From a bacterium (GTDB taxonomy: Bacteria; Bacillota; Clostridia; Lachnospirales; Lachnospiraceae): a stretch of DNA of 48,553 nucleotides. Made by a program: the position numbers and the translations under genes. Shown one piece after another: positions 24,531 to 33,515 of this stretch (positions within the stretch are counted from its first letter, which is position 1; the number at the start of each line of letters is the position of its first letter). The stretch is taken from positions 334,956 to 383,508 of the forward strand of contig JAMPFT010000001.1 of NCBI GenBank assembly GCA_023664305.1, in the 5' to 3' direction. The notes beneath the pieces are model-generated. The model had not been told where the DNA came from. It saw only the letters and a program-made list of their open reading frames with translations, and searched no databases.

Positions 24531-25412
24531 TTAAAGCAAATGTGATTTTTCCACCGTCTCCCGAATCAGGCTCTGCCAATCCTCCCTTTGGGACAGTCCG
24601 CTCTTCTCCGCCACGATTCTTCGCAGCGCCGCCTCCGCTTCCTGTTCCGTGAGTCCCGCCAGTTCTTCCCCGGGCTCCGCTTCCTTTTTCAGGTGCAGCA
24701 GATATTCGATATTGCCCTCCGGCCCCCTGATTGGAGAATAGTCCAGATGCAGCGCCGAAAATCCGATACTGTCCGCGTAATCCACGATCCTGCAGATCAC
24801 CTCACGGTGAACCTGCGCTTCCCGGACGACGCCGTTCTTTCCCACCTTCTCTCTTCCGGCTTCAAACTGCGGTTTGATCAGACACACCGTCTCTCCGCCC
24901 GGCTTTAACAGATTTCTTGCGGGAAGCAGTATTTTGGTCAAAGAAATAAAAGATACGTCCACGCTGGCAAAATCTATTTTTTCCCCGATATCCTCCGGCG
25001 TCATATAGCGGAAATTCGTCTGCTCCATACAGACAACTCTTTCATCGTTTCTCAGCTTCCACGCCAGCTGTCCGTGTCCCACATCCACGGAATAAACCTT
25101 TGACGCGCCGTTTTGCAGCATACAGTCGGTAAACCCTCCCGTGGACGCGCCGATATCCATGCATACCCTGTCCTTCAGCGCAAGCTTCCACTGATCGACC
25201 GCCTTCTCCAGCTTCAGACCGCCGCGGCTTACATACCGAAGCTTTTCGCCCCTGACTTCCAGTCTGATCCTGCTTTCGTCAAAGGCACTGCCCGCCTTGT
25301 CTTCCTTCTGCCCGTTGACATAAACCTTTCCCGACATAATGATCGCCTTCGCCTTCTCCCTGGAGGCGGCGTAGCCATGATTGACCAGGATTACATCCAA
25401 ACGTTCCTTCAT
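24531..25412 (-). CDS. tlyA: TlyA-family rRNA 2'-O-methyltransferase
   Basis: TlyA methylates ribose in 16S and 23S rRNA, affecting capreomycin sensitivity; some homologues are also called haemolysins. The 293-residue protein has an N-terminal S4 RNA-binding domain (about 1-62), then a FtsJ-like methyltransferase fold with the SAM motif DIGASTGGF (86-94) and the catalytic-type lysines KPQFE. The ATG overlaps the dxs stop by 4 bases (ATGA), so translation is coupled. The position between dxs and nadK is standard for this order. Confidence 0.93.
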   Translation of the reverse strand: MKERLDVILVNHGYAASREKAKAIIMSGKVYVNGQKEDKAGSAFDESRIRLEVRGEKLRYVSRGGLKLEKAVDQWKLALKDRVCMDIGASTGGFTDCMLQNGASKVYSVDVGHGQLAWKLRNDERVVCMEQTNFRYMTPEDIGEKIDFASVDVSFISLTKILLPARNLLKPGGETVCLIKPQFEAGREKVGKNGVVREAQVHREVICRIVDYADSIGFSALHLDYSPIRGPEGNIEYLLHLKKEAEPGEELAGLTEQEAEAALRRIVAEKSGLSQREDWQSLIRETVEKSHLL

Positions 25413-27280
25413 CTGTCCTGTCCTTTTCCCAAAGCATCGCAGATACGCCGTACGATACTGTCCTCGTCGATACCGATTTCCTGTTTCAGAAGCCCCACGT
25501 TGCCGTGCTCCACATAGACGTCCGGAATGCTGACCGCAAGAACGCTGTTTTTTCGTCCCGCTCTGTTCATGCAGTCCAGCACCTTTTCCCCGTAACCGCC
25601 GCAGGATACGTTTTCCTCCATCGTGACAATCAGCATATGATCCCGGCAGGCCTCCAAAACCGCCTCCTCATCCACCGGCTTTACAAACCGGGCGTTGACC
25701 AGACTGACGCCATACCCTTTCTCCTTCAGCTGCGTGCGCACGTTTTCCGCGGTCTTCACCATACTTCCCACCGCAAACAGCGCAATCTCCCACTCCCTGT
25801 AAATCCATTCCGCTTTTCCCAGTTCGATGGGCGCGCGATAATCTGCCAGACCGTCATAAGCCGTTCCCCGGGGATAACGGATCGCAACAGGCGCTTCCAG
25901 CGCCACGGCAAATTTCATCATATCCGAAAGCTCCCATTTGTTTTTGGGAGCGCAGACATTCATATTCGGGATGCCGGTCAGATAGGTAAAGTCAAAAATT
26001 CCCTGATGCGTCTCGCCGTCGCTTCCCACAAGCCCCGCCCGGTCAACGGCAAAAATCACCGGGAGATTCTGAAGGCACACATCATGCAGAATCTGATCGT
26101 ACGCCCTCTGCAGAAAAGAGGAATAAACCGCAACGACCGGCCTTAAGCCCCCTGCCGCGAGACCCGCGGCAAAGGTGACCGCATGTTCCTCCGCAATTCC
26201 CACGTCAAAAAACCGTTCGGGATACATGTTCCGAAAACGCTTCAGCCCCGTTCCGTCCGGCATGGCCGCCGTGACGGCAACAATCTTTTCATTCCTCTTG
26301 CCCAGCTTGCACATGACCGTGGAAAAAATGTCCGTATAGTTTGCTTTTGTTCTGGGGCTGGACGGAAGCCCCGTCTCAATGTCAAAGGGCTCCGTCCCGT
26401 GAAATCTTGCGGGATGGCGCACCGCCGGCAGATACCCTCTCCCCTTCTGGGTTATCACATGGACCAGCACGGCTCCCTTGACGCGTTTCGCCTCATTGAT
26501 CACCGTCACCATACCGTCTATATCATGTCCGTCCACAGGCCCGAGATAGGTGATTCCCATGTCCTCAAAAAACATCCCGGGAATCACCAGCTGTTTAAAG
26601 CTGCTCTTCGCCCTGCGAATCTTGTCTATCATGCTGCTGCCCCCTCTGGTGCTCAGCAGCGCATTGTAAATTCCCTTCTTCAGATCCAGATATCCGGTGG
26701 CTGTGCGGATGCTGTTCAGGTATTTTGACACCCCGCCCACGTTCTCGGAGATCGACATATTATTGTCGTTCAGCACCACTATGAAATTCGTCTCCAGCTT
26801 GGACGCGTTATTTAACGCCTCGTATGCCATTCCGCCTGTCAGCGATCCGTCGCCGATCACGGAGACGATCAGATTGTCTCCCCCGGTGATATCCCTCGCC
26901 TTTACAAGCCCCATCCCGGCGGAAATGGAGGTAGAGCTGTGACCCGTATCAAACACATCGCATTCGCTCTCCTTCCGTTTCGGAAAACCGCTCATTCCGT
27001 GGAACTGCCGCAGGGAATCAAAGCCGTCTCTGCGCCCGGTCAGGATTTTATGGGTGTAGGACTGGTGTCCCACGTCCCAGATAATCTTATCCTTCGGCAG
27101 CTCCAGCGCCAGATGCAGCGCCATGGTCAGCTCCACGGCTCCGAGATTAGAGCCCAGATGACCTCCCGTGACGCTGATCTTTTCAATCAAAAACTGCCGG
27201 ATCTCCTGTGCCAGGACACTCCAGTTTTCCCTGCCGATCTGTTTGATATCGTTTGTCTTTTCTATTTTCTCCAAAAACAT
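25409..27280 (-). CDS. dxs: 1-deoxy-D-xylulose-5-phosphate synthase
   Basis: Dxs condenses pyruvate and glyceraldehyde-3-phosphate using thiamine diphosphate, the first step of the MEP isoprenoid pathway. The 623-residue protein has the thiamine-diphosphate motif GDGSLTGG (143-150) followed by the usual NN, the HQSYTHK segment, and the transketolase-like pyrimidine-binding and C-terminal domains (GLVGSDGETHQG, then the TMEENV region). Length is normal. AAGGG lies ten bases before the ATG. It follows ispA, so the first enzyme of the pathway is co-expressed with a prenyl synthase. Confidence 0.97.
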   Translation of the reverse strand: MFLEKIEKTNDIKQIGRENWSVLAQEIRQFLIEKISVTGGHLGSNLGAVELTMALHLALELPKDKIIWDVGHQSYTHKILTGRRDGFDSLRQFHGMSGFPKRKESECDVFDTGHSSTSISAGMGLVKARDITGGDNLIVSVIGDGSLTGGMAYEALNNASKLETNFIVVLNDNNMSISENVGGVSKYLNSIRTATGYLDLKKGIYNALLSTRGGSSMIDKIRRAKSSFKQLVIPGMFFEDMGITYLGPVDGHDIDGMVTVINEAKRVKGAVLVHVITQKGRGYLPAVRHPARFHGTEPFDIETGLPSSPRTKANYTDIFSTVMCKLGKRNEKIVAVTAAMPDGTGLKRFRNMYPERFFDVGIAEEHAVTFAAGLAAGGLRPVVAVYSSFLQRAYDQILHDVCLQNLPVIFAVDRAGLVGSDGETHQGIFDFTYLTGIPNMNVCAPKNKWELSDMMKFAVALEAPVAIRYPRGTAYDGLADYRAPIELGKAEWIYREWEIALFAVGSMVKTAENVRTQLKEKGYGVSLVNARFVKPVDEEAVLEACRDHMLIVTMEENVSCGGYGEKVLDCMNRAGRKNSVLAVSIPDVYVEHGNVGLLKQEIGIDEDSIVRRICDALGKGQDR

Positions 27281-27314
27281 AGTGTTTCGCCCTTCCGCCT
27301 TGCGCGGTGCTTTC

Positions 27315-28250
27315 CTACTTTCTCCGGTGTATCAGTTCCAGAATCAGCTGCTTCAGGAAAGAGTCCTCTGCTCCAAGCTTTTCCAAAATTCCCACTGCCT
27401 CCCGGGACAGGGCTTCAACATCCGACTTAGCCTGCTCCAGTCCTTTCCAGGTCACATAAGTCTGCTTACCGTTCTGCGCGTCGCTTCCCACCTGCTTGCC
27501 CAGCTCCCTGCTGTCGCCGGTCACGTCTAAAATATCATCCTGTATCTGAAAGGCGACGCCGATATTATAACCGCACCTCTCCAGCGCATCTACCCGCTCC
27601 CCGGGCGCTCCCGCCAGAATGGCTCCGATCATCATCGGCGCCTGGATCAGGGCGGCGGTTTTATGCGCATGGATAAACATAAGCTCTTCCCCCTTTACGG
27701 GGCCGCTTTGTCCCTCCGCAAGAAGATCCACAGTCTGTCCGCCGATCATGCCGTAGATCCCCGCTTTCTTCGCCAGAACCGCAAGCGCCTGCGCCGCCCG
27801 GTCCGAATACCGGGTCGCATCCGGACCGGCCGTACCGCAGAGGGCAAAGACGCGCAGAGCCGTCTCAAACGCGTAATTCAGCAAACCGTCCCCCGCAAGG
27901 ATCCCCATGGCCTCGCCGTAAACCGCCCAGGTCGTCCTCTTCCCCCGGCGGTACTCATCGTTATCCATGGCGGGAAGATCGTCATGCACCAGGGAATAGG
28001 TGTGTATCATCTCCACCGCCGCCAGAAAAGGCTCCACTATCTTTTTATCTTTTTCACTGCCGCCGCAGAGCAGAAAGACTTCCCACAGCAGCATGGGACG
28101 CAGCCTCTTTCCCCCCGCCCGAACGCTGTAATTCATGGCCTGCATCACACTCTTCTGCGGACCCTCTTCCTCCGGAAGATAGTTTTCTATAATTTTATTC
28201 AGCTCTTCCGTCTTTTCCTCCAGCATACGGCGAAATTCACTGTTCTCCAT
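27315..28250 (-). CDS. ispA: Geranyl/farnesyl diphosphate synthase
   Basis: This prenyltransferase builds C10-C15 diphosphates from IPP and DMAPP. The 311-residue protein has the first aspartate-rich motif DDLPAMD (90-96), the second in QIQDDILD and the conserved GGKRLRP. The ATG at 28250 has GGAGG nine bases upstream; it overlaps the end of xseB by 14 bases, so an upstream TTG is not needed. It supplies substrate for undecaprenyl and quinone-type lipids; dxs follows it. Confidence 0.94.
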   Translation of the reverse strand: MENSEFRRMLEEKTEELNKIIENYLPEEEGPQKSVMQAMNYSVRAGGKRLRPMLLWEVFLLCGGSEKDKKIVEPFLAAVEMIHTYSLVHDDLPAMDNDEYRRGKRTTWAVYGEAMGILAGDGLLNYAFETALRVFALCGTAGPDATRYSDRAAQALAVLAKKAGIYGMIGGQTVDLLAEGQSGPVKGEELMFIHAHKTAALIQAPMMIGAILAGAPGERVDALERCGYNIGVAFQIQDDILDVTGDSRELGKQVGSDAQNGKQTYVTWKGLEQAKSDVEALSREAVGILEKLGAEDSFLKQLILELIHRRK

Positions 28251-28479
28251 TTTCAAACGCCTCCAACTGTCCTTCCGCGGAAAGCTTCAAAACCTTCTTT
28301 TCCACTCTGTCAATCTGTTCGCTGCATTGCTTCAGCATCGTCATTCCCTCGCTGTACGCCTGAAACGCCTCCTCCAACGAGATATCGTCCCTCTCCAGCT
28401 TCTCTATGGTCGCCTCCAGCCTTGCAAAGTTATCCTCCAGACTGAACGTGTATTGCTTCTCTTCCATACCGTTCTCCAT
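28237..28479 (-). CDS. xseB: Exodeoxyribonuclease VII small subunit
   Basis: XseB is the small helical subunit of exonuclease VII, which degrades single-stranded DNA. The 80-residue protein has the family core FSLEDNFARLEATIEKLERD followed by the SLEEAFQAYSEGM helix. GGAGGAG precedes the ATG. It sits between xseA and ispA in the usual order, and ends 14 bases inside ispA. Confidence 0.93.
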   Translation of the reverse strand: MENGMEEKQYTFSLEDNFARLEATIEKLERDDISLEEAFQAYSEGMTMLKQCSEQIDRVEKKVLKLSAEGQLEAFENGEQ

Positions 28480-28504
28480 TTCCGCTCCTCCTTATGCCCG
28501 CATG

Positions 28505-29725
28505 TCACAGACAATCCTCAAGCTTCCTTTTTCTCCCGACAACCGCTTCAAAGGAACCGTCCCTCACCCTCACGGTCACACACTGTCCCTCCGTCACCTG
28601 CTCCACGGAACGGATATTTCTGCCCGCCCCGTCCGCGACATAAGAATAACCGCTGTTCAGCCGCTCTAACGGCGACAGCCCCTTCAGCCGCTCGATGTAA
28701 ACCTCCATCCGATGCCTTCTTTCCCCCAGCAGCCGGTTCATTCCGCTCTGAAGCTTATCCTCCATGTTCAGGGCCGTCATCCGCTTTTCCCGGATACGGC
28801 CGACAGGATTCATAACCTTCATGCGCAGTTCAAGCTGTCTTGCCGCCTCCCTGCCGTCCTGCAGCCTTCTGCGCATCAGCCGGTCCATTTTCTCCCGAAA
28901 GGCGTCAATCTGTCCCAATATCTCGCGGATATCCGTCACCGCCAGCTCCGCTGCCGCGGAGGGCGTAGGTGCCCTCAGATCCGCCACAAAATCAATGATC
29001 GTGGTATCCGTCTCGTGGCCGACCGCCGAGATCACGGGCACGGAGCAGTCGAACACTGCCTGCGCCACCTCCCGCTCGTTAAAGGCCCAGAGATCCTCGA
29101 TCGAGCCGCCGCCCCGCCCGACGATCATCACGTCCACGCCGAAGCTCTCCAGCGCGCGGATCCCGTTTACGATGCTTGCGACGGCGGCGTCTCCCTGTAC
29201 GATCGCCGGATACAGGATAATCTGCACATAAGGATTTCTCCGTCCGGCAATCTGTATGATATCTCTCACCGCGGCGCCCGTATCCGCAGTCACAACACCC
29301 AGCGTCCGGATGTATCTGGGGATCGGCCGCTTATACTCCCGCATAAACATGCCGCACTCCTCCAGTTCGCGCTTCAGCCGTTCAAACCTTTCATAGAGCT
29401 GTCCGTTCCCGTCCAGCAGAATCTGCTTTGCGTAAAGCTGGTATTTTCCGTCCCTCTCATATACGTCCACAGCGCCGCCCACAACGACCTGCTGTCCTTC
29501 CGCCAAACGAAAAGAAAGACCCGCGCGGTTGCCTGCGAACATGACACAGTTCACCACTCCCTTAGGGTCCTTTAAGGTAAAATAGATATGTCCCGAGGCA
29601 TGATACTTACAGTTGCTGACTTCCCCCCTCACAAAGAGGCTCTGCAGCAGATAATCCTGCGTGAACATATTTTTAATATATGAATTTAACTGTCCTACCG
29701 AATAAATATTCCGAATCTCAATCAC
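28505..29725 (-). CDS. xseA: Exodeoxyribonuclease VII large subunit
   Basis: XseA is the catalytic subunit of exonuclease VII. The 406-residue protein begins with an OB-fold DNA-binding domain (about 1-100: VRGEVSNCKYHASGHIYFTLKD) and has the catalytic core with GRGGGSIEDLWAFN and SAVGHETDTT. The start is a GTG at 29725 that overlaps the nusB stop region by 8 bases; the ribosome site is weak and translation is probably coupled to nusB. Confidence 0.95.
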   Translation of the reverse strand: MIEIRNIYSVGQLNSYIKNMFTQDYLLQSLFVRGEVSNCKYHASGHIYFTLKDPKGVVNCVMFAGNRAGLSFRLAEGQQVVVGGAVDVYERDGKYQLYAKQILLDGNGQLYERFERLKRELEECGMFMREYKRPIPRYIRTLGVVTADTGAAVRDIIQIAGRRNPYVQIILYPAIVQGDAAVASIVNGIRALESFGVDVMIVGRGGGSIEDLWAFNEREVAQAVFDCSVPVISAVGHETDTTIIDFVADLRAPTPSAAAELAVTDIREILGQIDAFREKMDRLMRRRLQDGREAARQLELRMKVMNPVGRIREKRMTALNMEDKLQSGMNRLLGERRHRMEVYIERLKGLSPLERLNSGYSYVADGAGRNIRSVEQVTEGQCVTVRVRDGSFEAVVGRKRKLEDCL

Positions 29726-30128
29726 CCAGCTTTAAAATTTTTGCCAGAATGGCATTGACAAACCCTCCGGAGCCCTCCCGGCCGTACTTTTTGGCGATCT
29801 CCACCGCCTCGTCGATCGCCACTTTCTCGGGGATATCGTCGTCAAACAGCATCTCGTAAACCGCGAGACGCAGGACGGCAAGCTCCACCTTTCCCATACG
29901 GACAGTGTTCCACCCCTGCGTATTATCGTTTATCAGCCTGTCGATCTCAGGGATCCTCTCCCTGACCGCCTGACACCGTTCTCCGATATAATCCGCATCC
30001 TTCTGCGAGACGATCGTCTCATTATCCTCCAAAAACAGGCTTATCTGCCCTGGCATGTCCGCCGGATCATGAAATTCCACACGGAATAACAGAAGGAATA
30101 CCTGCTCTCTCTGCTCATGTCGTCCCAT
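29718..30128 (-). CDS. nusB: Transcription antitermination factor NusB
   Basis: NusB binds boxA RNA with NusE (S10) and prevents premature termination of rRNA transcripts. The 136-residue all-helical protein has typical family features: R(E)QVFLLLF near the N-terminus and the C-terminal VAIDEAVEIAKKYG with FVNAIL. AAAGGG lies nine bases before the ATG. It follows asp23 by 21 bases. Confidence 0.95.
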   Translation of the reverse strand: MGRHEQREQVFLLLFRVEFHDPADMPGQISLFLEDNETIVSQKDADYIGERCQAVRERIPEIDRLINDNTQGWNTVRMGKVELAVLRLAVYEMLFDDDIPEKVAIDEAVEIAKKYGREGSGGFVNAILAKILKLGD

Positions 30129-30149
30129 TACGCTTTCCCTTTATCCCGC

Positions 30150-30530
30150 TTACTTTACTTTTATCCCGGCAATGCGGATATTGACGTCCGCACAGGTCAG
30201 CCCCGTCATATTCTCGATCGCGGATTTTACCTTTGCCTGCACCTTCTGGCAGGTTCCGGGAATGTTATAGCCGTATTCCATGGTCACAGCCAGATCTACC
30301 GTGACATTTCCCTCCAGAACGGTCACTCTGACGCCTTTTGTCAGCTTTTTCATCCCCACCTTGCTCATAAGCTCGTTGGTAATGTTTCCGGCCATGGCAT
30401 GTACGCCGTCCACCTCGGTAGCCGCAAGAGAAGCAATCATCGCCACAACGTCGTCGGCAATCTGCACCGCGCCTACATGCTCCTCATCCTTCAAAACCAT
30501 GACTTTTTTGTTATCTATCTCTTTATCCAT
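30150..30530 (-). CDS. Asp23/Gls24 family protein
   Basis: Asp23/Gls24 proteins are small envelope-stress proteins of Gram-positive bacteria; in staphylococci Asp23 is membrane-associated through AmaP. The 126-residue protein has the family pattern GAVQIADDVVAMIASLAATEV followed by VRVTVLEGNVTVDLAVTMEYG. I chose ATG 30530 because AGGAGG lies eight bases upstream and because the predicted promoter start point is near 30564, downstream of the two earlier ATGs. It is the first gene of the asp23-nusB-xseAB-ispA-dxs operon. Confidence 0.9.
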   Translation of the reverse strand: MDKEIDNKKVMVLKDEEHVGAVQIADDVVAMIASLAATEVDGVHAMAGNITNELMSKVGMKKLTKGVRVTVLEGNVTVDLAVTMEYGYNIPGTCQKVQAKVKSAIENMTGLTCADVNIRIAGIKVK

Positions 30531-30570
30531 CGATCTGTCCTCCTGAAATACAGTCTGCCTGTCATGACTC

Positions 30571-30600
30571 ATTATAACACACTCCTTATTCATTTGTCAC
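30571..30600 (-). promoter_or_regulatory. Promoter of the asp23-recN operon
   Basis: GTGACA (30600-30595), an 18-base spacer and TATAAT (30576-30571) on the minus strand. The -35 lies inside the final codons of the upstream transglutaminase-like gene, so the operon starts within that gene's 3' end. Confidence 0.75.
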
Positions 30601-31842
30601 CCAAAATGTCAGGGACAACTGATTTCTGTTCCGGGCATACGCCACAGTCCCCTCTGAGCTGTCCAAAAAATCAAAAATCTCCTGCCTGTCGATCAGGGCC
30701 TCCACCACCTGTCCGTAGCTAATCTCGTCCGTGCATTTTACCGTCACATCCTCCCGTCCCTGCTCCCTGGCCCTCTCAAACAATAGTTCCATCTGCTCCC
30801 TGTCATAGCCGGAAAACAGGGCTCCCTCCCTGAAATAGTAATTTGCCTCCGTGGCGGTACACACCGGCAGCGGGATGCCGTCGCCCGGACTGTGGGTCTT
30901 TAACAGCTCCGCGGTGGTCACATTCAGATAATCGTAATTGATCTGCGGCAGCTCGGCCCCGTTCTCTGCCCCGCCGCCCTCCATCCGGTAGGACGCGTCT
31001 CCCCAGGTGGTATCCACATAATAAAATTCTCCGTCCACCCTGACCAGATTCCAGGCATGTCCCTCTCCCGTATCCACCGTTCCCAGCACCAGCGCGCAAT
31101 CCACTCCCAGCCGGTTGAGCAGATACTGGGTAGCCTTTGCGTAGCCCTGACAGACGGACAGATGATTGACAAAGACAGAGTAGATATTCTGGTTGTCCGA
31201 TGCGTTCAGCTCATAATCCGTGCTGCGGATGACGGTATCATAGACATATTTCACCTTGGCGTATTGATCCGCATTTTCTTCAAGCCCCGCAAGAATCGCC
31301 TCCGCCGAAGCCTCTATCTCGGCCTTTCGGACCAGGGCAGTCTCCGGATCCACGCTGTAAGTACCGGAAAAGTCAATCGCCGTAGTCTGTTCGCCCCGGG
31401 TATATTTTGTGTAGGAATATCCTTCCACATAAAAAAGCTCCGGATGGTCGGCGAGAACGCACTGAAAAATCCTGTCGATGTCAGCCTCGTCATACCCTTC
31501 CTCCAGCCCTCCGCCGCTCAGCCTCACGCTCTCGCTCATACCGCCCATAGCGTATTTCATCTCGTCGTACCACAGCTGCTGCGCCGGGTCCAAAGACTGC
31601 CTCGCATATTCAAAGGCAGTTTCGCACAGAAAGCTGACAGCCGCCTGCTGCCCGTCGGGCGCGGTCTCTGCGCCGTTTTCCGCCTCCGCGGTCACATCCT
31701 TCTTGGCCGCGTCCTCCGAATACTGATTTACGGCCGCATAATCCCGGGGCACCTGCTTCAGCAGCTCCTCCTGCGAACAGCCGCCAAGCAAAAGACACAG
31801 TAACGGCAGCAGTATTCCTCTGTACAACCTGTTTCTCTTCAT
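30586..31842 (-). CDS. Transglutaminase-like lipoprotein
   Basis: The 418-residue protein has a type II signal peptide with lipobox LGGC (Cys22), so it is predicted to be anchored to the outside of the membrane. A transglutaminase-like cysteine protease core lies at about 195-285 with Cys231 in SVCQGYA, His262 in EGHAWN and Asp277 in VDTTW, a full catalytic triad. Residues 120-150 hold the motif DHPELF that also occurs in the paralogue at 40.2-41.8 kb. Substrate and role are unknown; such domains often cross-link or cleave peptides at the cell surface. It follows prfC by 15 bases with GGAG before the ATG. Confidence 0.85.
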   Translation of the reverse strand: MKRNRLYRGILLPLLCLLLGGCSQEELLKQVPRDYAAVNQYSEDAAKKDVTAEAENGAETAPDGQQAAVSFLCETAFEYARQSLDPAQQLWYDEMKYAMGGMSESVRLSGGGLEEGYDEADIDRIFQCVLADHPELFYVEGYSYTKYTRGEQTTAIDFSGTYSVDPETALVRKAEIEASAEAILAGLEENADQYAKVKYVYDTVIRSTDYELNASDNQNIYSVFVNHLSVCQGYAKATQYLLNRLGVDCALVLGTVDTGEGHAWNLVRVDGEFYYVDTTWGDASYRMEGGGAENGAELPQINYDYLNVTTAELLKTHSPGDGIPLPVCTATEANYYFREGALFSGYDREQMELLFERAREQGREDVTVKCTDEISYGQVVEALIDRQEIFDFLDSSEGTVAYARNRNQLSLTFWVTNE

Positions 31843-31857
31843 ACGACAACTCCGGTT

Positions 31858-33453
31858 CTAATTTCTGGAAAATTCCGTCAGGACAAGTCCCTTATTCCGA
31901 TCCAGCGTCATGCCGACGCTCCAGGAATTGACAAACAAAAGCAGCGGATTCCCCTTCATGTCTTTCACCTTTTTCATGTCGGAGGTTCCGGTGAGCTTCA
32001 TGATATCCACCTCGTCCTTGTTTTCAATCCAGCGGATATGCTCGTAGGGCAGATTTTCAAGACGGATCTCCACATTGTATTCGTTCTCCAGTCTGTATTT
32101 CAGCACGTCAAACTGCAGCACGCCCACGACGCCCACGATGATCTCCTCCAGGCCCGTGTTAAATTCCTGGAAAATCTGGATCGCTCCCTCCTGGGCAATC
32201 TGCTCGATTCCCTTTACAAACTGCTTCCGCTTCATGGTATCCATCTGGCGCACTCTGGCAAAGTGCTCCGGCGCGAAGGTGGGAATCCCTTCGTACTGAA
32301 ACTTCTCCCGGGGCATACAGAGGGTATCTCCGATGGAGAAAATACCCGGGTCAAAAACGCCGATAATATCCCCCGCGTAAGCCTCGCTCAGAATTTTCCT
32401 CTCGTCCGCCATAATCTGCTGCGGCTGGGAGAGACGCATGACTTTATTTCCCTGTACATGCCGCACCTCCATGTTGGCGTCAAATCTGCCCGAACAAATC
32501 CGCATGAAAGCGATTCTGTCCCGGTGCGCCTTGTTCATGTTGGCCTGTATCTTAAACACAAAAGCGGAAAAACCATTCTCCGCGGGATCGATCAGTCCCG
32601 TGTCCGCCCTGCGCGGCAGGGGCGCGGTTGCCATATTCAGGAAATGCTGCAGAAAGATCTCCACGCCGAAATTCGTCAGGGCGGACCCGAAGCAGACCGG
32701 GGTCAGCTTCCCGCCGCGCACCTGCTCCAGATCAAACTCGGCGCTTGCGCCGTCCAAAAGCTCGATCTCTTCCAGAAGCTTGTCCGCAGCCTCGCCGCCG
32801 ATCAGCTCCCGCAGCGCGGCTTTATCCTCCACGGGGATTTCCGTGGCCGTTCCTTCCTTCGTGCCCTTTTCCGTTCCCGAATAGGAAATCACGCATTTCT
32901 TTTCTCTGTCATAGACGCCCTTAAACCCTTTCCCGGAGCCGATGGGCCAGTTCACGGGACAGGTGGCGATTCCAAGCTCCTTCTCGATCTCATCCAGAAG
33001 ATCGAAGGTATCGTTGGCGTCCCGGTCCATCTTGTTGATAAAGGTAAAAATCGGGATCCCTCTCATCCCGCACACCTTGAACAGCTTCCTCGTCTGGGCC
33101 TCCACGCCTTTGGAAGCGTCGATGACCATCACCGCCGAATCCGCCGCCATCAGCGTGCGGTAGGTATCCTCCGAGAAATCCTGATGTCCCGGTGTATCCA
33201 GAATATTGATGCAGTATCCGCCGTATTCAAACTGCAGCACGGAGGAGGTCACGGAAATACCTCTCTCCTTTTCGATCTCCATCCAGTCGGACACGGCATG
33301 TCTTGCGGTCGCCTTTCCCTTGACGCTTCCGGCAAGATTGATCGCTCCTCCGTAGAGCAGAAACTTCTCCGTCAGCGTCGTCTTCCCCGCGTCGGGGTGG
33401 GAAATAATCGCAAAAGTCCTTCTGCGGCTGATCTCTTCCGTATAATGATTCAT
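31858..33453 (-). CDS. prfC: Peptide chain release factor 3
   Basis: RF3 is a GTPase that recycles RF1/RF2 from the ribosome after termination. The 531-residue protein has G1 HPDAGKTTLTEKFL (20-32), EKERGISVTSS (switch I), G3 DTPGHQDF and G4 NKMDRDA, and a C-terminal RF3-specific domain. Length is normal. It lies between deoB and the lipoprotein gene on the same strand, with no promoter obvious in the 62-base gap to deoB. Confidence 0.97.
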   Translation of the reverse strand: MNHYTEEISRRRTFAIISHPDAGKTTLTEKFLLYGGAINLAGSVKGKATARHAVSDWMEIEKERGISVTSSVLQFEYGGYCINILDTPGHQDFSEDTYRTLMAADSAVMVIDASKGVEAQTRKLFKVCGMRGIPIFTFINKMDRDANDTFDLLDEIEKELGIATCPVNWPIGSGKGFKGVYDREKKCVISYSGTEKGTKEGTATEIPVEDKAALRELIGGEAADKLLEEIELLDGASAEFDLEQVRGGKLTPVCFGSALTNFGVEIFLQHFLNMATAPLPRRADTGLIDPAENGFSAFVFKIQANMNKAHRDRIAFMRICSGRFDANMEVRHVQGNKVMRLSQPQQIMADERKILSEAYAGDIIGVFDPGIFSIGDTLCMPREKFQYEGIPTFAPEHFARVRQMDTMKRKQFVKGIEQIAQEGAIQIFQEFNTGLEEIIVGVVGVLQFDVLKYRLENEYNVEIRLENLPYEHIRWIENKDEVDIMKLTGTSDMKKVKDMKGNPLLLFVNSWSVGMTLDRNKGLVLTEFSRN

Positions 33454-33515
33454 GGGTCAAAAACCTCCTGTCTTCCAAACCGGTTCTTTTCGGTATGTTC
33501 TCCCTTCTGCGGGTC

